This document shows, in pieces, positions 1-8,563 of a stretch of 54,703 nt of DNA. The notes below the pieces were generated by a model, which had not been told where the DNA came from, ran no database searches, and saw only the letters and a program-made list of their open reading frames with translations. A program made the position numbers and the translations under genes. The stretch spans positions 1 through 54,703 of the forward strand of contig NZ_JAMQPV010000005.1 of assembly GCF_026151395.1 (NCBI RefSeq), in the 5' to 3' direction. The first letter of the stretch is position 1; each line of letters begins with the position of its first letter. Source of the stretch: Leptospira limi (lineage in GTDB: Bacteria; Spirochaetota; Leptospiria; Leptospirales; Leptospiraceae).

Positions 1-1
1 T

Positions 2-2869
2 AATCAAGATAAAGCTTATTTAAAAGCAAGAGGAATCGATCCAGATAAGATAAAAGATGCAGAAATTGGTAATATCGCAGATAATGAGAGGGCAAAGGAA
101 CGATTAGTTGTAAGCGGTACTGAAACACCAGAAAGTCTAAAAAAACTGAGTGATAAAGAAATAGCTGACCGAGTAGATGCGCTAGAGAGGAAACTTGAAG
201 CAGAAAATGCAGGAGCAGGTGCTGCAACTGCCGGGTCTCTCGCTTTGATGATGTTAGGTTATCTTGGATTAGGCAGGAAAGAGAATGATAGTAGTACTAA
301 AGAATTAGAACTCAATCAAAAAATTACTGACGCTCAAGAAAAAGCAAAAGCTAAAATTAGTGAACTTAGGCAAAGTTTAGAAAATGCAAAAAACGGGCGC
401 GAAAAGGAGAAAATTGAACAGAAAATACGAAAAATCGAAGCAGACACTGAGAAATCAATTAAACAGTTAAAAATCGACGATTTAGAAAAACCAATAACGA
501 TCTCAGGCAAATATCCTAATTTTAAAGACGCATTTTTTACTGGATATAGCTTCAAGGATAAAATCGCAATAATCGAAACTATCTCCAAAAATTTAAACTC
601 AGAGATAAATGATCAGATAAAGAATGCCAAAGATATTGATCCAAATGATAAACGTATTAAAGAACGGATAAAGTTATTAGAGAAAGAAAAAATCAAAATA
701 AAAGCAGAAGTAGAAAAAGCAAAATTGAGTGCTTTAAGCGAAATTCCGAAAGTGCAAGATAAAATTAACGATCTGAAAAATTCAGACAGTAATGTCAGCA
801 AAATTGATAAGATTAAAGAATTGAAAGCAACAGTTTTGGCATTACAAGCCGAAATGAAAGAACTTAACCAAAAAGACAAAATTGTAATTGCTAGAAATAA
901 AGAAATAGATCTTCAAATTAAGATTTTGGATTTAGAGGTTTTAAAAGCTGACCATGAAAATTCAATTCGTAATTTAAATATTGAAGATACATTTGCAAGA
1001 ACCTCTCTTGAAGGACATACTAAGGCACAATTGAAGGCCGAACAAAAGAAATTCGAAGAGGATAAACGGCTAGTAAATGCAAACTTTGAAAGAATGATTG
1101 CAGCTGCTAAAAATTCGGATAAGCAATATATAGATCAACTAAAAGTGGAACATGCAAAAGCAAAAGAAATAATGAATCGTCGAGGAGCGGACTTATCTGC
1201 ACAATTGGCTGAACTTCATATGGCCCCACTTAGAGACATGCTGTTACAAGGAGGTTCAGCTTTAGAATTTTCTAAAAATTTTGAGAAACTTTCTACTGCG
1301 GATAAACGTTTACTTTATCAAGAAAGCATACGATTAGGACAAGATGGGAATGTAATGGTTCCTTATGCGTCTGCTTTTATTCCAGTCGCGAATGGAGAAA
1401 AGGTTTATGTTGATGTCGTAGATAGGCCTCAACATTATAAATACTCTGAAACAAATGAGAGTAAAAAAACGATAGGAATATTGAGAGATACGTTACAAGA
1501 TTCAATTAGTAATAACATTTTGAAATTTGAGAACAATTTAGAAAACTCTTTTGATCCTAATATTAGAGAGCAATATCAGAAAATCAAAACAAAGCGTGGG
1601 GAACAAGAAAGCATATTGAAATCAGCGACGGGCGAAATAAGAATTTTTGAGTTAATGCACCCTATTCAATCAATTTCGACTGATCCTGCTTTAAAAAAAG
1701 AATATAGCCTATTAAGACAAAAGATTGAAAATGCAAATAAAGAATTGATCAAACTTGAAAAGGCTGAAAAACCTTTATTAGTATCAAATCAAAAGTTGAT
1801 AGACAAGAAAATTTCAGCACAGGTTGCGATTGATTTAGCAAAAAATCCAGACCTTCTACCACAATTAGATCCAAGTTTATCAAAAGCAGTCACCGCTTAC
1901 AACCAAGCTCGCACAAACTATGAGGCAATGATTTATTCATCAAATCTGAATATCAATGAGACTAAACCAAATCAGCAAACCTTAGATAGATTTAAAAAAG
2001 CTTTAGATGATGCAGAAGCGAATCTTATAAAATTAACAGGTCCGATTCTCGAAATTCAATATAAATTGGGTAATCGTCAGGATTTTGAATCGACTGTAAG
2101 TGATGTGAGAAGGATTTTTAAAGAAAATACCATCGTTGATACAGTTCCAGAGACAACCAGAAGAGTAGAACTTCCTATTCTTCAAAACCCAGAAACAGGA
2201 GAATTCAGAATTGGAAATGGAGAATCAGCTCGGTCAATTGCAGTGAATTCAGGTCCTGGGTCCGCCTTTTTTCAAGATCAGAATCCGAATCATCTTGCAT
2301 TGGAAATGGCGGAGAAAATTAGAACTGACTTGAATATAGATGCAAATGTTCCAAGTTCAGAAATAGTTTCTAAATGGTGCCAAGCAGCATCTCTTTGGGC
2401 AACTTGCCGCAAAGAGTTTGGGTCTGCCGTGCCTGATAATTTTGTTGATTTTATTATAAAACATAAGGATAGTATCGATATCAAACCTGGAAGTGTGATG
2501 TATGTTACAGGTAACCACACAATTATGAATTCTTATGGAGAGCAAAGTGGTAAAGAATGGCATAGGGATACATTTAAAGATACAAATCCCAATATCACCA
2601 GAGACCAAGCCTATACAAAAATCGCTGAAGCCATGCAAACTACGACTTCCAATTCTGTGATGATTCGGATTAGTAGCGGGCATACGATTTCCATTCATAG
2701 AGATGGTCCGGGAAGCGATTGGATTGTGAAGGATACGGGGCATAGTGATATTAATGGGAAAATCGTTGATCCTGCGAATATTACGAACTCAATTTTATAT
2801 TCTGGTGGATCCTATGAGAAAAATCTTCCTGAAAGTATAGCATTCCCAGTAACTTCGCCAAAACGGTAA
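2..2869 (+). CDS. Large coiled-coil protein with C-terminal papain-like domain, 5' end outside window
   Basis: The frame is open from base 2, so the first Met in the window (base 245) is internal and the true start lies upstream; 955 residues are visible. An Ala/Gly-rich hydrophobic segment lies near bases 205-280. It is followed by about 300 residues of Lys/Glu-rich coiled coil, a more globular middle, and a C-terminal domain after the junction GSAFFQDQNPNHLALE (about base 2255-2300). The C-terminal domain has WCQAAS (Cys at 2378-2380) and SGHTISIHRD (His at 2681-2683) followed by an Asp-rich stretch, an arrangement like papain-like/C39 cysteine peptidases. The long variable protein resembles Leptospira TIGR04388 proteins, but that is recollection rather than a search result. 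It ends 2 bp before a lipoprotein gene. A role as a secreted or phage-associated polymorphic toxin is inference. Confidence 0.6.
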   Translation, partial: NQDKAYLKARGIDPDKIKDAEIGNIADNERAKERLVVSGTETPESLKKLSDKEIADRVDALERKLEAENAGAGAATAGSLALMMLGYLGLGRKENDSSTKELELNQKITDAQEKAKAKISELRQSLENAKNGREKEKIEQKIRKIEADTEKSIKQLKIDDLEKPITISGKYPNFKDAFFTGYSFKDKIAIIETISKNLNSEINDQIKNAKDIDPNDKRIKERIKLLEKEKIKIKAEVEKAKLSALSEIPKVQDKINDLKNSDSNVSKIDKIKELKATVLALQAEMKELNQKDKIVIARNKEIDLQIKILDLEVLKADHENSIRNLNIEDTFARTSLEGHTKAQLKAEQKKFEEDKRLVNANFERMIAAAKNSDKQYIDQLKVEHAKAKEIMNRRGADLSAQLAELHMAPLRDMLLQGGSALEFSKNFEKLSTADKRLLYQESIRLGQDGNVMVPYASAFIPVANGEKVYVDVVDRPQHYKYSETNESKKTIGILRDTLQDSISNNILKFENNLENSFDPNIREQYQKIKTKRGEQESILKSATGEIRIFELMHPIQSISTDPALKKEYSLLRQKIENANKELIKLEKAEKPLLVSNQKLIDKKISAQVAIDLAKNPDLLPQLDPSLSKAVTAYNQARTNYEAMIYSSNLNINETKPNQQTLDRFKKALDDAEANLIKLTGPILEIQYKLGNRQDFESTVSDVRRIFKENTIVDTVPETTRRVELPILQNPETGEFRIGNGESARSIAVNSGPGSAFFQDQNPNHLALEMAEKIRTDLNIDANVPSSEIVSKWCQAASLWATCRKEFGSAVPDNFVDFIIKHKDSIDIKPGSVMYVTGNHTIMNSYGEQSGKEWHRDTFKDTNPNITRDQAYTKIAEAMQTTTSNSVMIRISSGHTISIHRDGPGSDWIVKDTGHSDINGKIVDPANITNSILYSGGSYEKNLPESIAFPVTSPKR

Positions 2870-2871
2870 TT

Positions 2872-3621
2872 ATGAGAAATAAAATTGTTACATGCTTATT
2901 GTATCTTGTTTTTGTTTCAATTTGTAGTTGTAAGACGCAATCAAAAACAGTTGATAATAACTTTTCAAATAGTGAGGGTATTCTTTTCGATTTGAAAACA
3001 AGAGGTTACGATATTGATTTTAACAAGCGTAATGGAATGGAGACATATGTGAGTATTTCTCCGACTACTAAAATTAATAGCCATGATATGAAATTAATTT
3101 GTAGTTTGCCTAATTTAAATAGAATGAGAATCCAAGGCATTCTCATTCCGGATACGTTTATTAAAGATTTAGAAAATTGCAGCTTAGCAAATTTAAAATC
3201 GATAAGACTTGATGAGGTAAAGTTTAATGCAAAATTACTCTGTTCAATTAATGCAGATAGATTTTTTCATGGAGGCATAACCTTTTTAAATACTTCTTTA
3301 GACGATGATGGGCTTAATTGTTTAAATGGGATTCAAATATCAGAAAATTTTACTTTGTATGGACCAAATGAAAAATTCACTGAGGCAGGACTTTGTGATT
3401 TTATTCACTCGGGAATCAGTATCAAGAGAGTGTATTTATTTCATCTTTCCCTTTCGGATAAAGCTTTTGGTTGCTTAGCCGATTTGCAAGGCGTGGAACA
3501 CTTCGGTTTCAAAAAAATTAAGGGGCGTTCCGCCAATGATATGAAAAAACTGGAAGACTTATATTTCAAAAAAAATGGTCGTAAAGTCCATGTCGATGTC
3601 TTTGAATACGATTCCCTTTAA
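2872..3621 (+). CDS. LRR-like lipoprotein, putative partner of the upstream large protein
   Basis: A protein of 249 residues starting with a lipoprotein signal (hydrophobic core, then VSICSC with the lipid Cys near residue 20), so it is probably anchored in the cell envelope. The body has repeating Leu/Ile/Asn patterns (NLNRMRIQGI, NLKSIRLDEV, IKRVYLFHLS) typical of irregular leucine-rich repeats. The ATG lies 2 bp after the stop of the preceding gene with no strong Shine-Dalgarno sequence, which suggests translational coupling. An envelope-located partner right behind a gene ending in a peptidase-like domain fits an immunity protein. That is inference; the protein could equally be an unrelated envelope lipoprotein. 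Confidence 0.7.
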   Translation: MRNKIVTCLLYLVFVSICSCKTQSKTVDNNFSNSEGILFDLKTRGYDIDFNKRNGMETYVSISPTTKINSHDMKLICSLPNLNRMRIQGILIPDTFIKDLENCSLANLKSIRLDEVKFNAKLLCSINADRFFHGGITFLNTSLDDDGLNCLNGIQISENFTLYGPNEKFTEAGLCDFIHSGISIKRVYLFHLSLSDKAFGCLADLQGVEHFGFKKIKGRSANDMKKLEDLYFKKNGRKVHVDVFEYDSL

Positions 3622-4352
3622 AGGAATATTTTCATCTACTTAGACTGCATCGTTTTCGAGACATTGATTTTCAATCCTCAGGTTTAATAATATCATTCGC
3701 TAAGAAATAGGATTTGGATTTCAAACGAAAGTTCATTATGAAAAAACTTCCAATGTGAATTGAGAATTCTTAAAGACAAAGGAAGTTTTTGGAAAATTGA
3801 ACTTCAGTAGATTTTGGCGGATCTCTTTGGATGTTAGAATTCGTAATTTCCGCTAAATTCAAAAAGAAATTTTCACTTCATGGTTTCTATATGAAAATTG
3901 AATTTGATTTTCTCTGATCCAACCTCTTTGTAAATTCTCATATTGCATTTGCTAAAAAGTTGGTTGATTTGGGTATTGAAGCGGAACAAGCATTTGACGC
4001 TAATAACGGCCAAATTTACAGCGAGAGATGTTATTCACTACCTTAGAATTTTCATTTGGTACCTATTTGATTTCCAATTGATTGGTCCGTTGAGTAAAAT
4101 GTTGGAATTTCCATCCTGCTGAAATTGGTGAATGCAATATGACAAAAAGAAATATCTTATTATTGGGAAGTATCATAGTTATTAGTTTTAGATTGATAGA
4201 ATCAAAGGTGAACTAATGAAGCTTTTAAAAGGAAAAGATTAAAAAGAGAACTTAACTTAGCACTAGGAAAAATTAAGCTCTCTTCTGCGAAAGGAATTGA
4301 TTAAATAAATAGTAGACTTATTGCTCCACACAAACAATGGCTTTGCCAATAA
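3622..4352. other. Decayed intergenic DNA with coding relics
   Basis: No intact gene is visible. Short stretches read like protein, for example AFAKKLVDLGIEAEQAF near 3945-4000, and an ATG at 4141 opens only about 25 codons. Frames change and stops are frequent. This is probably the eroded upstream part of the pseudogene that follows. Confidence 0.4.
3742..3790 (+). terminator. Possible terminator, long-loop inverted repeat
   Basis: AAAAACTTCC (3742-3751) is followed 29 bases later by its exact complement GGAAGTTTTT (3781-3790), which ends in five T. It lies 120 bp downstream of the LRR lipoprotein gene on the same strand. The loop is long and the stem AT-rich, so the call is weak. Confidence 0.3.
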
Positions 4353-6098
4353 GGAGAAGATAGCGCAATTAGTCAATCGAATGTTAAGGTTGCGGAATAT
4401 TCAAAAAAATTGAAGAAATTAAACGGAGACCAATTACTTGGGGAAATTTCAAAATCCATTAACTTGCCTTCGAGTACAACACTTACCTTAGTAAAAGATG
4501 CTGTTGTCATCAAAAAAGAAGTATCTGTTATGAAAGATGGTCAAAAGCCAGTCATCGGAAAGGAAAAAACGATTTCTGTTTTGAATGAGAAGATGAATCG
4601 TGCAATAAGTGATTTGGCGAGAGATCCTTTACGAAGTGAAACAATCAAAGATGCTCAGACAAAAATTGACACGGCGCGAGACCAAATTACCAAAGAATCG
4701 ATGAAAGTTCCGAAAAATACGGGAGAGATACAATCGCTCACAAGTAAGTTGAATTCCTACCAAACAGAGTTAAACAAAGCAATGAGTGGCGAAATTGCCA
4801 AAAAATAGGCGACCGACCCTGATTTTGCAAAACAATTACGAACAGATGCACAAATTAAAGCAGATAAGACATTAGCGGAAGCTAAAAATAATCTGACATT
4901 ATTGTATATTCAAGAACCAAGAACTTCAGATTTATTCGAACCGAAAAAACAATTGTTGGAAAATTTGGTAAAAAATGCAGAATTAGCGAAAGCAAAGGCA
5001 GATGCAACGACCGAACAACGAATGAGCTTACTTGTAAAAGAGAGAGATCCCGTAACAGGAAATATCAAACTAGAAACTCTTAGCAGCATAAGTGTGGGAC
5101 TAGTGGAAAAAGGAAGAGTTCCGGAAACCTACACCGAAACATTCAAGGTATACCAAGATTCTTCTGGAAACCCTTATCTATTGCCAGGTAAAGGCAAAAT
5201 AGTTGATGCGGTAAGTTTAGAACGTGGTGTCCAGGAAGCTGCCTTCCATAGGCAAGTAGAGAGTATCAACCAGTCAAGCAACGGTTACCTCATAAAACCA
5301 GAGACAGGACTAATCGAAAGGAATGCAAAGGGCGAAAAAATTGACGCAAACGATTTCAAAGGACGACAAGACGCATTTAAAGAACTAAAAGCCTCTCTCG
5401 GATCTGCGTTTGATCCAAAAACGAATCCGAATCATGCAAAATTGGAAGCAGTGAATAATTTCGAAGAAGTGAGAGGTTCACATGGAACTATAAATCAGTT
5501 TAGAACTTCTGTAAATGGAATTGTAATTTATACCATGAATGCTGATTCTGATATGAATTATAATTCAATTCAAATGTCAAACGGGTCAACATGGATGGAT
5601 GTCACCAATGCTGCCAAATCCGCAGGAGCAATAGAAGTAACGGTAAATTCAATTATTAAAGCAGGGAGTCATAGTCAAGGATTTGCTCTTGATATCGGTT
5701 CAATTACAGTTCCAGGGAAAACTGATCCTATAAGTATTAGATATTAAAATGGATCACCTAACTCCATAAGTTCCGAACCACCTCCTGAGCTTAAAACATT
5801 TTTAGATAAAATTAAAAATTCAGCAGGAACAACATTTTATGCCACACCTTGGGAAGTAAGAATGAATGGCAAAGTTTATGATAATAAATTCTCTGCAGTT
5901 AGACCCGAATTGTGGAGCATCGGAAATTTAGAGCCAGGCAATAAAAAAATAACGCCTGAAATTGAAAATGAAATTTATACGACTATTGCTGAAGCTGCGG
6001 GGCTAGATCAAGTAGTGAATCAAGATTTAATCAAGCAGATGTGGAATCATAGACACCACTTGCATGTTTCCGAAGTAGGGTCGCCAGATGGGCACTAA
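4353..6098 (+). pseudogene. Broken relative of the large coiled-coil protein, with M15-peptidase-like C-terminus
   Basis: One reading frame stays protein-like from 4353 to 6098 but is cut by TAG at 4806-4808 and TAA at 5745-5747. No N-terminus is present. The visible order is a coiled coil (4410-4900), a middle domain, a junction GSAFDPKTNPNHAKLE (about 5400-5450) that parallels GSAFFQDQNPNHLALE in the gene at 2-2869, and then a different C-terminal domain. That domain has SHSQGFALD (His 5670-5672, Asp 5691-5693) and HHLHVS (last His 6063-6065), the zinc-site pattern of VanY/M15 peptidoglycan peptidases. The TAA falls between these two halves of the site, so the product should be dead. It overlaps the next gene by 11 bp. 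It could be a decayed full gene or an orphan C-terminal toxin module. Confidence 0.65.
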
Positions 6099-7023
6099 AA
6101 AAAAGATATTCGTTTCTCTTGTCTTTTTAATTCTGAATTTTGAGATCGCTGCAGATGAAGTTCATAAATCAGAATACTTTTCGTATTGGTCAAAGGAATT
6201 GAAAAAATTTAACTACAGTTTGCCAGATGAATTGAAAGATAGATTTTTTATTTCTAATTTTGATAATGCTGAAATAAAAACGGAAAGAATAAGTATCATT
6301 ATAAACAAAGTTTCGTTCCCAAATGAGACAATTAACTATGGTATTTTTATTCGAAGTAATGCAATTTCCAATCTTGCATCTAATGTTTACCGAGCATTTT
6401 ATTTCCAAAACGAAAAACTTTCTCTTGTGACATCGACAGCTTTGTATATTGATGGATTGAAGCGGTATGACTTTGGAGGCATAATAGTTCGAGTAGGGTT
6501 AACTTACGAGTACGACGATCATGGACATCTTACTATCAGTTGTTTGGATAAGACTACAAAAAAAACTTTTTACGAAATTGTTGCAAAACAATATTGTGAC
6601 CAATCGATTGAACTCAATGATGAGAACTCAGTTGTCCGTGTCAGAAGTTATCAATCAAATTGTAATTACGGATGTTTAAGATATTTCCCGTACTTAGAAC
6701 CGGGTGATTATTTTACTGTAAAGAATCAGGTTAATTTACGAAAGGAACCTACGTCAAAATCGGAAGTTTTGAAATCTTTAGTTAAGGATACAAAAATTAA
6801 AATAATAGAAGATACTTTTAAACATGAATATTTTCAAGGACAAGATGCTGCCAACTGGGTCAAAGTTCGTATTGAAGATGGCGGTGAGGGATTTATTTAC
6901 GGAGGTTTCCTTCGAGCACCATTCGAGCCAGATTTTGTATTGATTCGTGAAAAAGCTGCCAAATGGAAAAAATATACGGTTAAAAATAAAAAAGGGCTTA
7001 AATTCCAAGTGTTCATTATCTAA
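6088..7023 (+). CDS. Exported protein with C-terminal SH3b domain
   Basis: A protein of 311 residues with an N-terminal Lys-rich then hydrophobic signal peptide, cleavage likely after EIAA (about residue 22), so it is periplasmic or envelope-located. The central region is not recognised. The C-terminal 90 residues form an SH3b-like domain: VNLRKEPTSKSEVL is the typical start, followed by WVKVRIEDGGEGFIYGGFL. SH3b domains often bind peptidoglycan. The start overlaps the end of the M15-like pseudogene by 11 bp, as in coupled toxin/immunity genes. A periplasmic partner would suit a peptidoglycan-cutting enzyme, but the pairing is inferred from context only. A related SH3-type lipoprotein occurs in the cassette at 23.1 kb. 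Confidence 0.7.
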   Translation: MGTKKKIFVSLVFLILNFEIAADEVHKSEYFSYWSKELKKFNYSLPDELKDRFFISNFDNAEIKTERISIIINKVSFPNETINYGIFIRSNAISNLASNVYRAFYFQNEKLSLVTSTALYIDGLKRYDFGGIIVRVGLTYEYDDHGHLTISCLDKTTKKTFYEIVAKQYCDQSIELNDENSVVRVRSYQSNCNYGCLRYFPYLEPGDYFTVKNQVNLRKEPTSKSEVLKSLVKDTKIKIIEDTFKHEYFQGQDAANWVKVRIEDGGEGFIYGGFLRAPFEPDFVLIREKAAKWKKYTVKNKKGLKFQVFII

Positions 7024-7066
7024 GAAAGATTACAGATACAGTATTCGCCTTACAAGACCTTCTAAC

Positions 7067-7440
7067 TTATTTTAAATTTTTGATCGCCTTACTTCCCTCA
7101 CTCTCGGATTCTATCGAGGAAAACTTAATAATGTGTTCTCCCGTAGTTATTTCTGGCTTGTAGAGTTCTATCATTGTTGTACAATTTAATATAGAACCGG
7201 TTAGTTTTTTCTATATCATCAACTGTTTCATAAAAGTTTGTCGACCAGCGATTCGAAAGAGTTTGTAGATAGACTCTTCCAATCTCTTTAAAGATCCTAC
7301 TATAAAGGTAACCAAAGCGACTAATTCCACAGTAAAATTGCCCTGAGTGAATCTATAATGATCTTCAAAATTGAATTTTACTAGTAACTTTAATCGATTC
7401 ACATTTAATTCTATAGGATAATTTTTAAATGTTGATATAG
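7067..7440 (-). pseudogene. Decayed protein-coding relic, unrecognised
   Basis: On the minus strand one frame reads as protein for more than 110 codons, ending at a TAA at 7067-7069, with an in-frame TAG about 63 codons into it. Recognisable fragments are FEDHYRFTQGNFTVELVALV and, after the TAG, MIELYKPEITTGEHIIKF. Codon use is normal for the window, so this is a damaged gene rather than noise. The family is not recognised. Confidence 0.4.
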
Positions 7441-7581
7441 TCTTTGACGGTTCGTAAGAGCTTTAGTCCTCATCCAGACACCTCGAACTCCGTGTTAACT
7501 TACACTATACCTTTCTAGGTTCAGTTGTAGAGCTACACGATTAGAATTTTGAGTTGAGTTCTGAGACTGTAATCCAATATC
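7425..7581 (-). pseudogene. Fragment of an IS481/IS3-like transposase
   Basis: Minus-strand translation gives NRVALQLNLERYSVS, a stop, then HGVRGVWMRTKALTNRQRL. This matches the spacing of the N-terminal region of IS481-type transposases (RV...L......VS..GVR..W.R..L.....RL). It is only about 50 codons, with an internal stop and shifted frames on both sides. It is a remnant of a mobile element, not a functional one. The family call is by pattern only. Confidence 0.4.
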
Positions 7582-8506
7582 ACTATTTCGAGTTCTTCAA
7601 AGAATCGGTTTTAAATATCGAAGTTAGTTTCGGTAACTAAAATTATTAGTTCCTTCTAATCTCATAGAATTCTTGTCTGGATCAACCTATGATCTTAATT
7701 GCTTAACTAAGATTACCCAATTCATTTAATGACTATAACAAAATTAACATTCTTCTCGCCACTTTATTGAATACGTTAGTATAGGTGGTGATCATGTATT
7801 TTCACTCCTAGGAAATGACTTTGTGATAAAAATCATTTTTCTAACTAGAGGATAACTGACCAATGCTTCTTTACGAAACAATAAGGTGAATTTTATACTA
7901 TCACATCTAACAACAGGAATTGTGACTAAATCTTTGTTATCTCCGCCTCACATCAGACTCTTCCAGAGTCATTATTCTCGCTAATCCATCTTCGGCAATA
8001 CCTTCAGATTATATACACTTTCTATATACGTCCTTTGTCAAAAAAAGTGTGGATTCAAATCGTATAAAGTACTAATACTTTTGCAGACTAGTCTAATAAT
8101 ATCGATAAAGGCGTTCCATTATTTTGGTCACCTCATTACTTAAAATGCGCCTAACATTAAAATAAAACGATTATAGGTTGGTTAGATTGAGATTGATCGA
8201 ATGAGGTGACTGTAAGTAAACTAAAGGTGGAGAAAATGTTTATCCTAGATTAAGATGTTTTGGATTATGAGTCGTGCTTTATGCGCTTACTATATTGCTG
8301 ATCTATTTTGTGAGTAACTTGAAAAGAAAAAGTTAAGCGCGTTCATTGAGCGTCTTGGATAATCTAGCTGATTAACAAATGATCCAATTTATAAATACAA
8401 TAGCAACCGCATATCGACTTAGGGAATTCCCTGAACCAGGCAAAATATATTTACATAATATTCATAAATACGAATTTTTAAATTATCAGGTAAACTTTTA
8501 CTGTTG
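7582..8506. other. Gene-free decayed stretch
   Basis: All frames are full of stops and I see no protein-like run, RNA gene or convincing repeat. Together with the relics just before it, this looks like an eroded mobile-element region. Confidence 0.4.
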
Positions 8507-8530
8507 ATAGCATAATCGTCATTATGCTAT
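8507..8530. promoter_or_regulatory. Perfect inverted repeat upstream of the lipoprotein/matrixin operon
   Basis: ATAGCATAAT (8507-8516) and its exact complement ATTATGCTAT (8521-8530) are separated by CGTC, 33 bp before the ATG at 8564. The position fits an operator over the promoter or a 5' leader hairpin. It is not followed by a T-run, so a terminator is unlikely. Confidence 0.5.
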
Positions 8531-8563
8531 AAGTACAATTCAACTAATTCATAAGAAGACTCT

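Noticed and set aside
4353..6098. Stop-codon recoding (TAG read-through)
   Set aside because: Both TAG and TAA interrupt frames in the window, one pseudogene also has a frameshift, and intact genes use TAG and TAA normally; plain decay is simpler.
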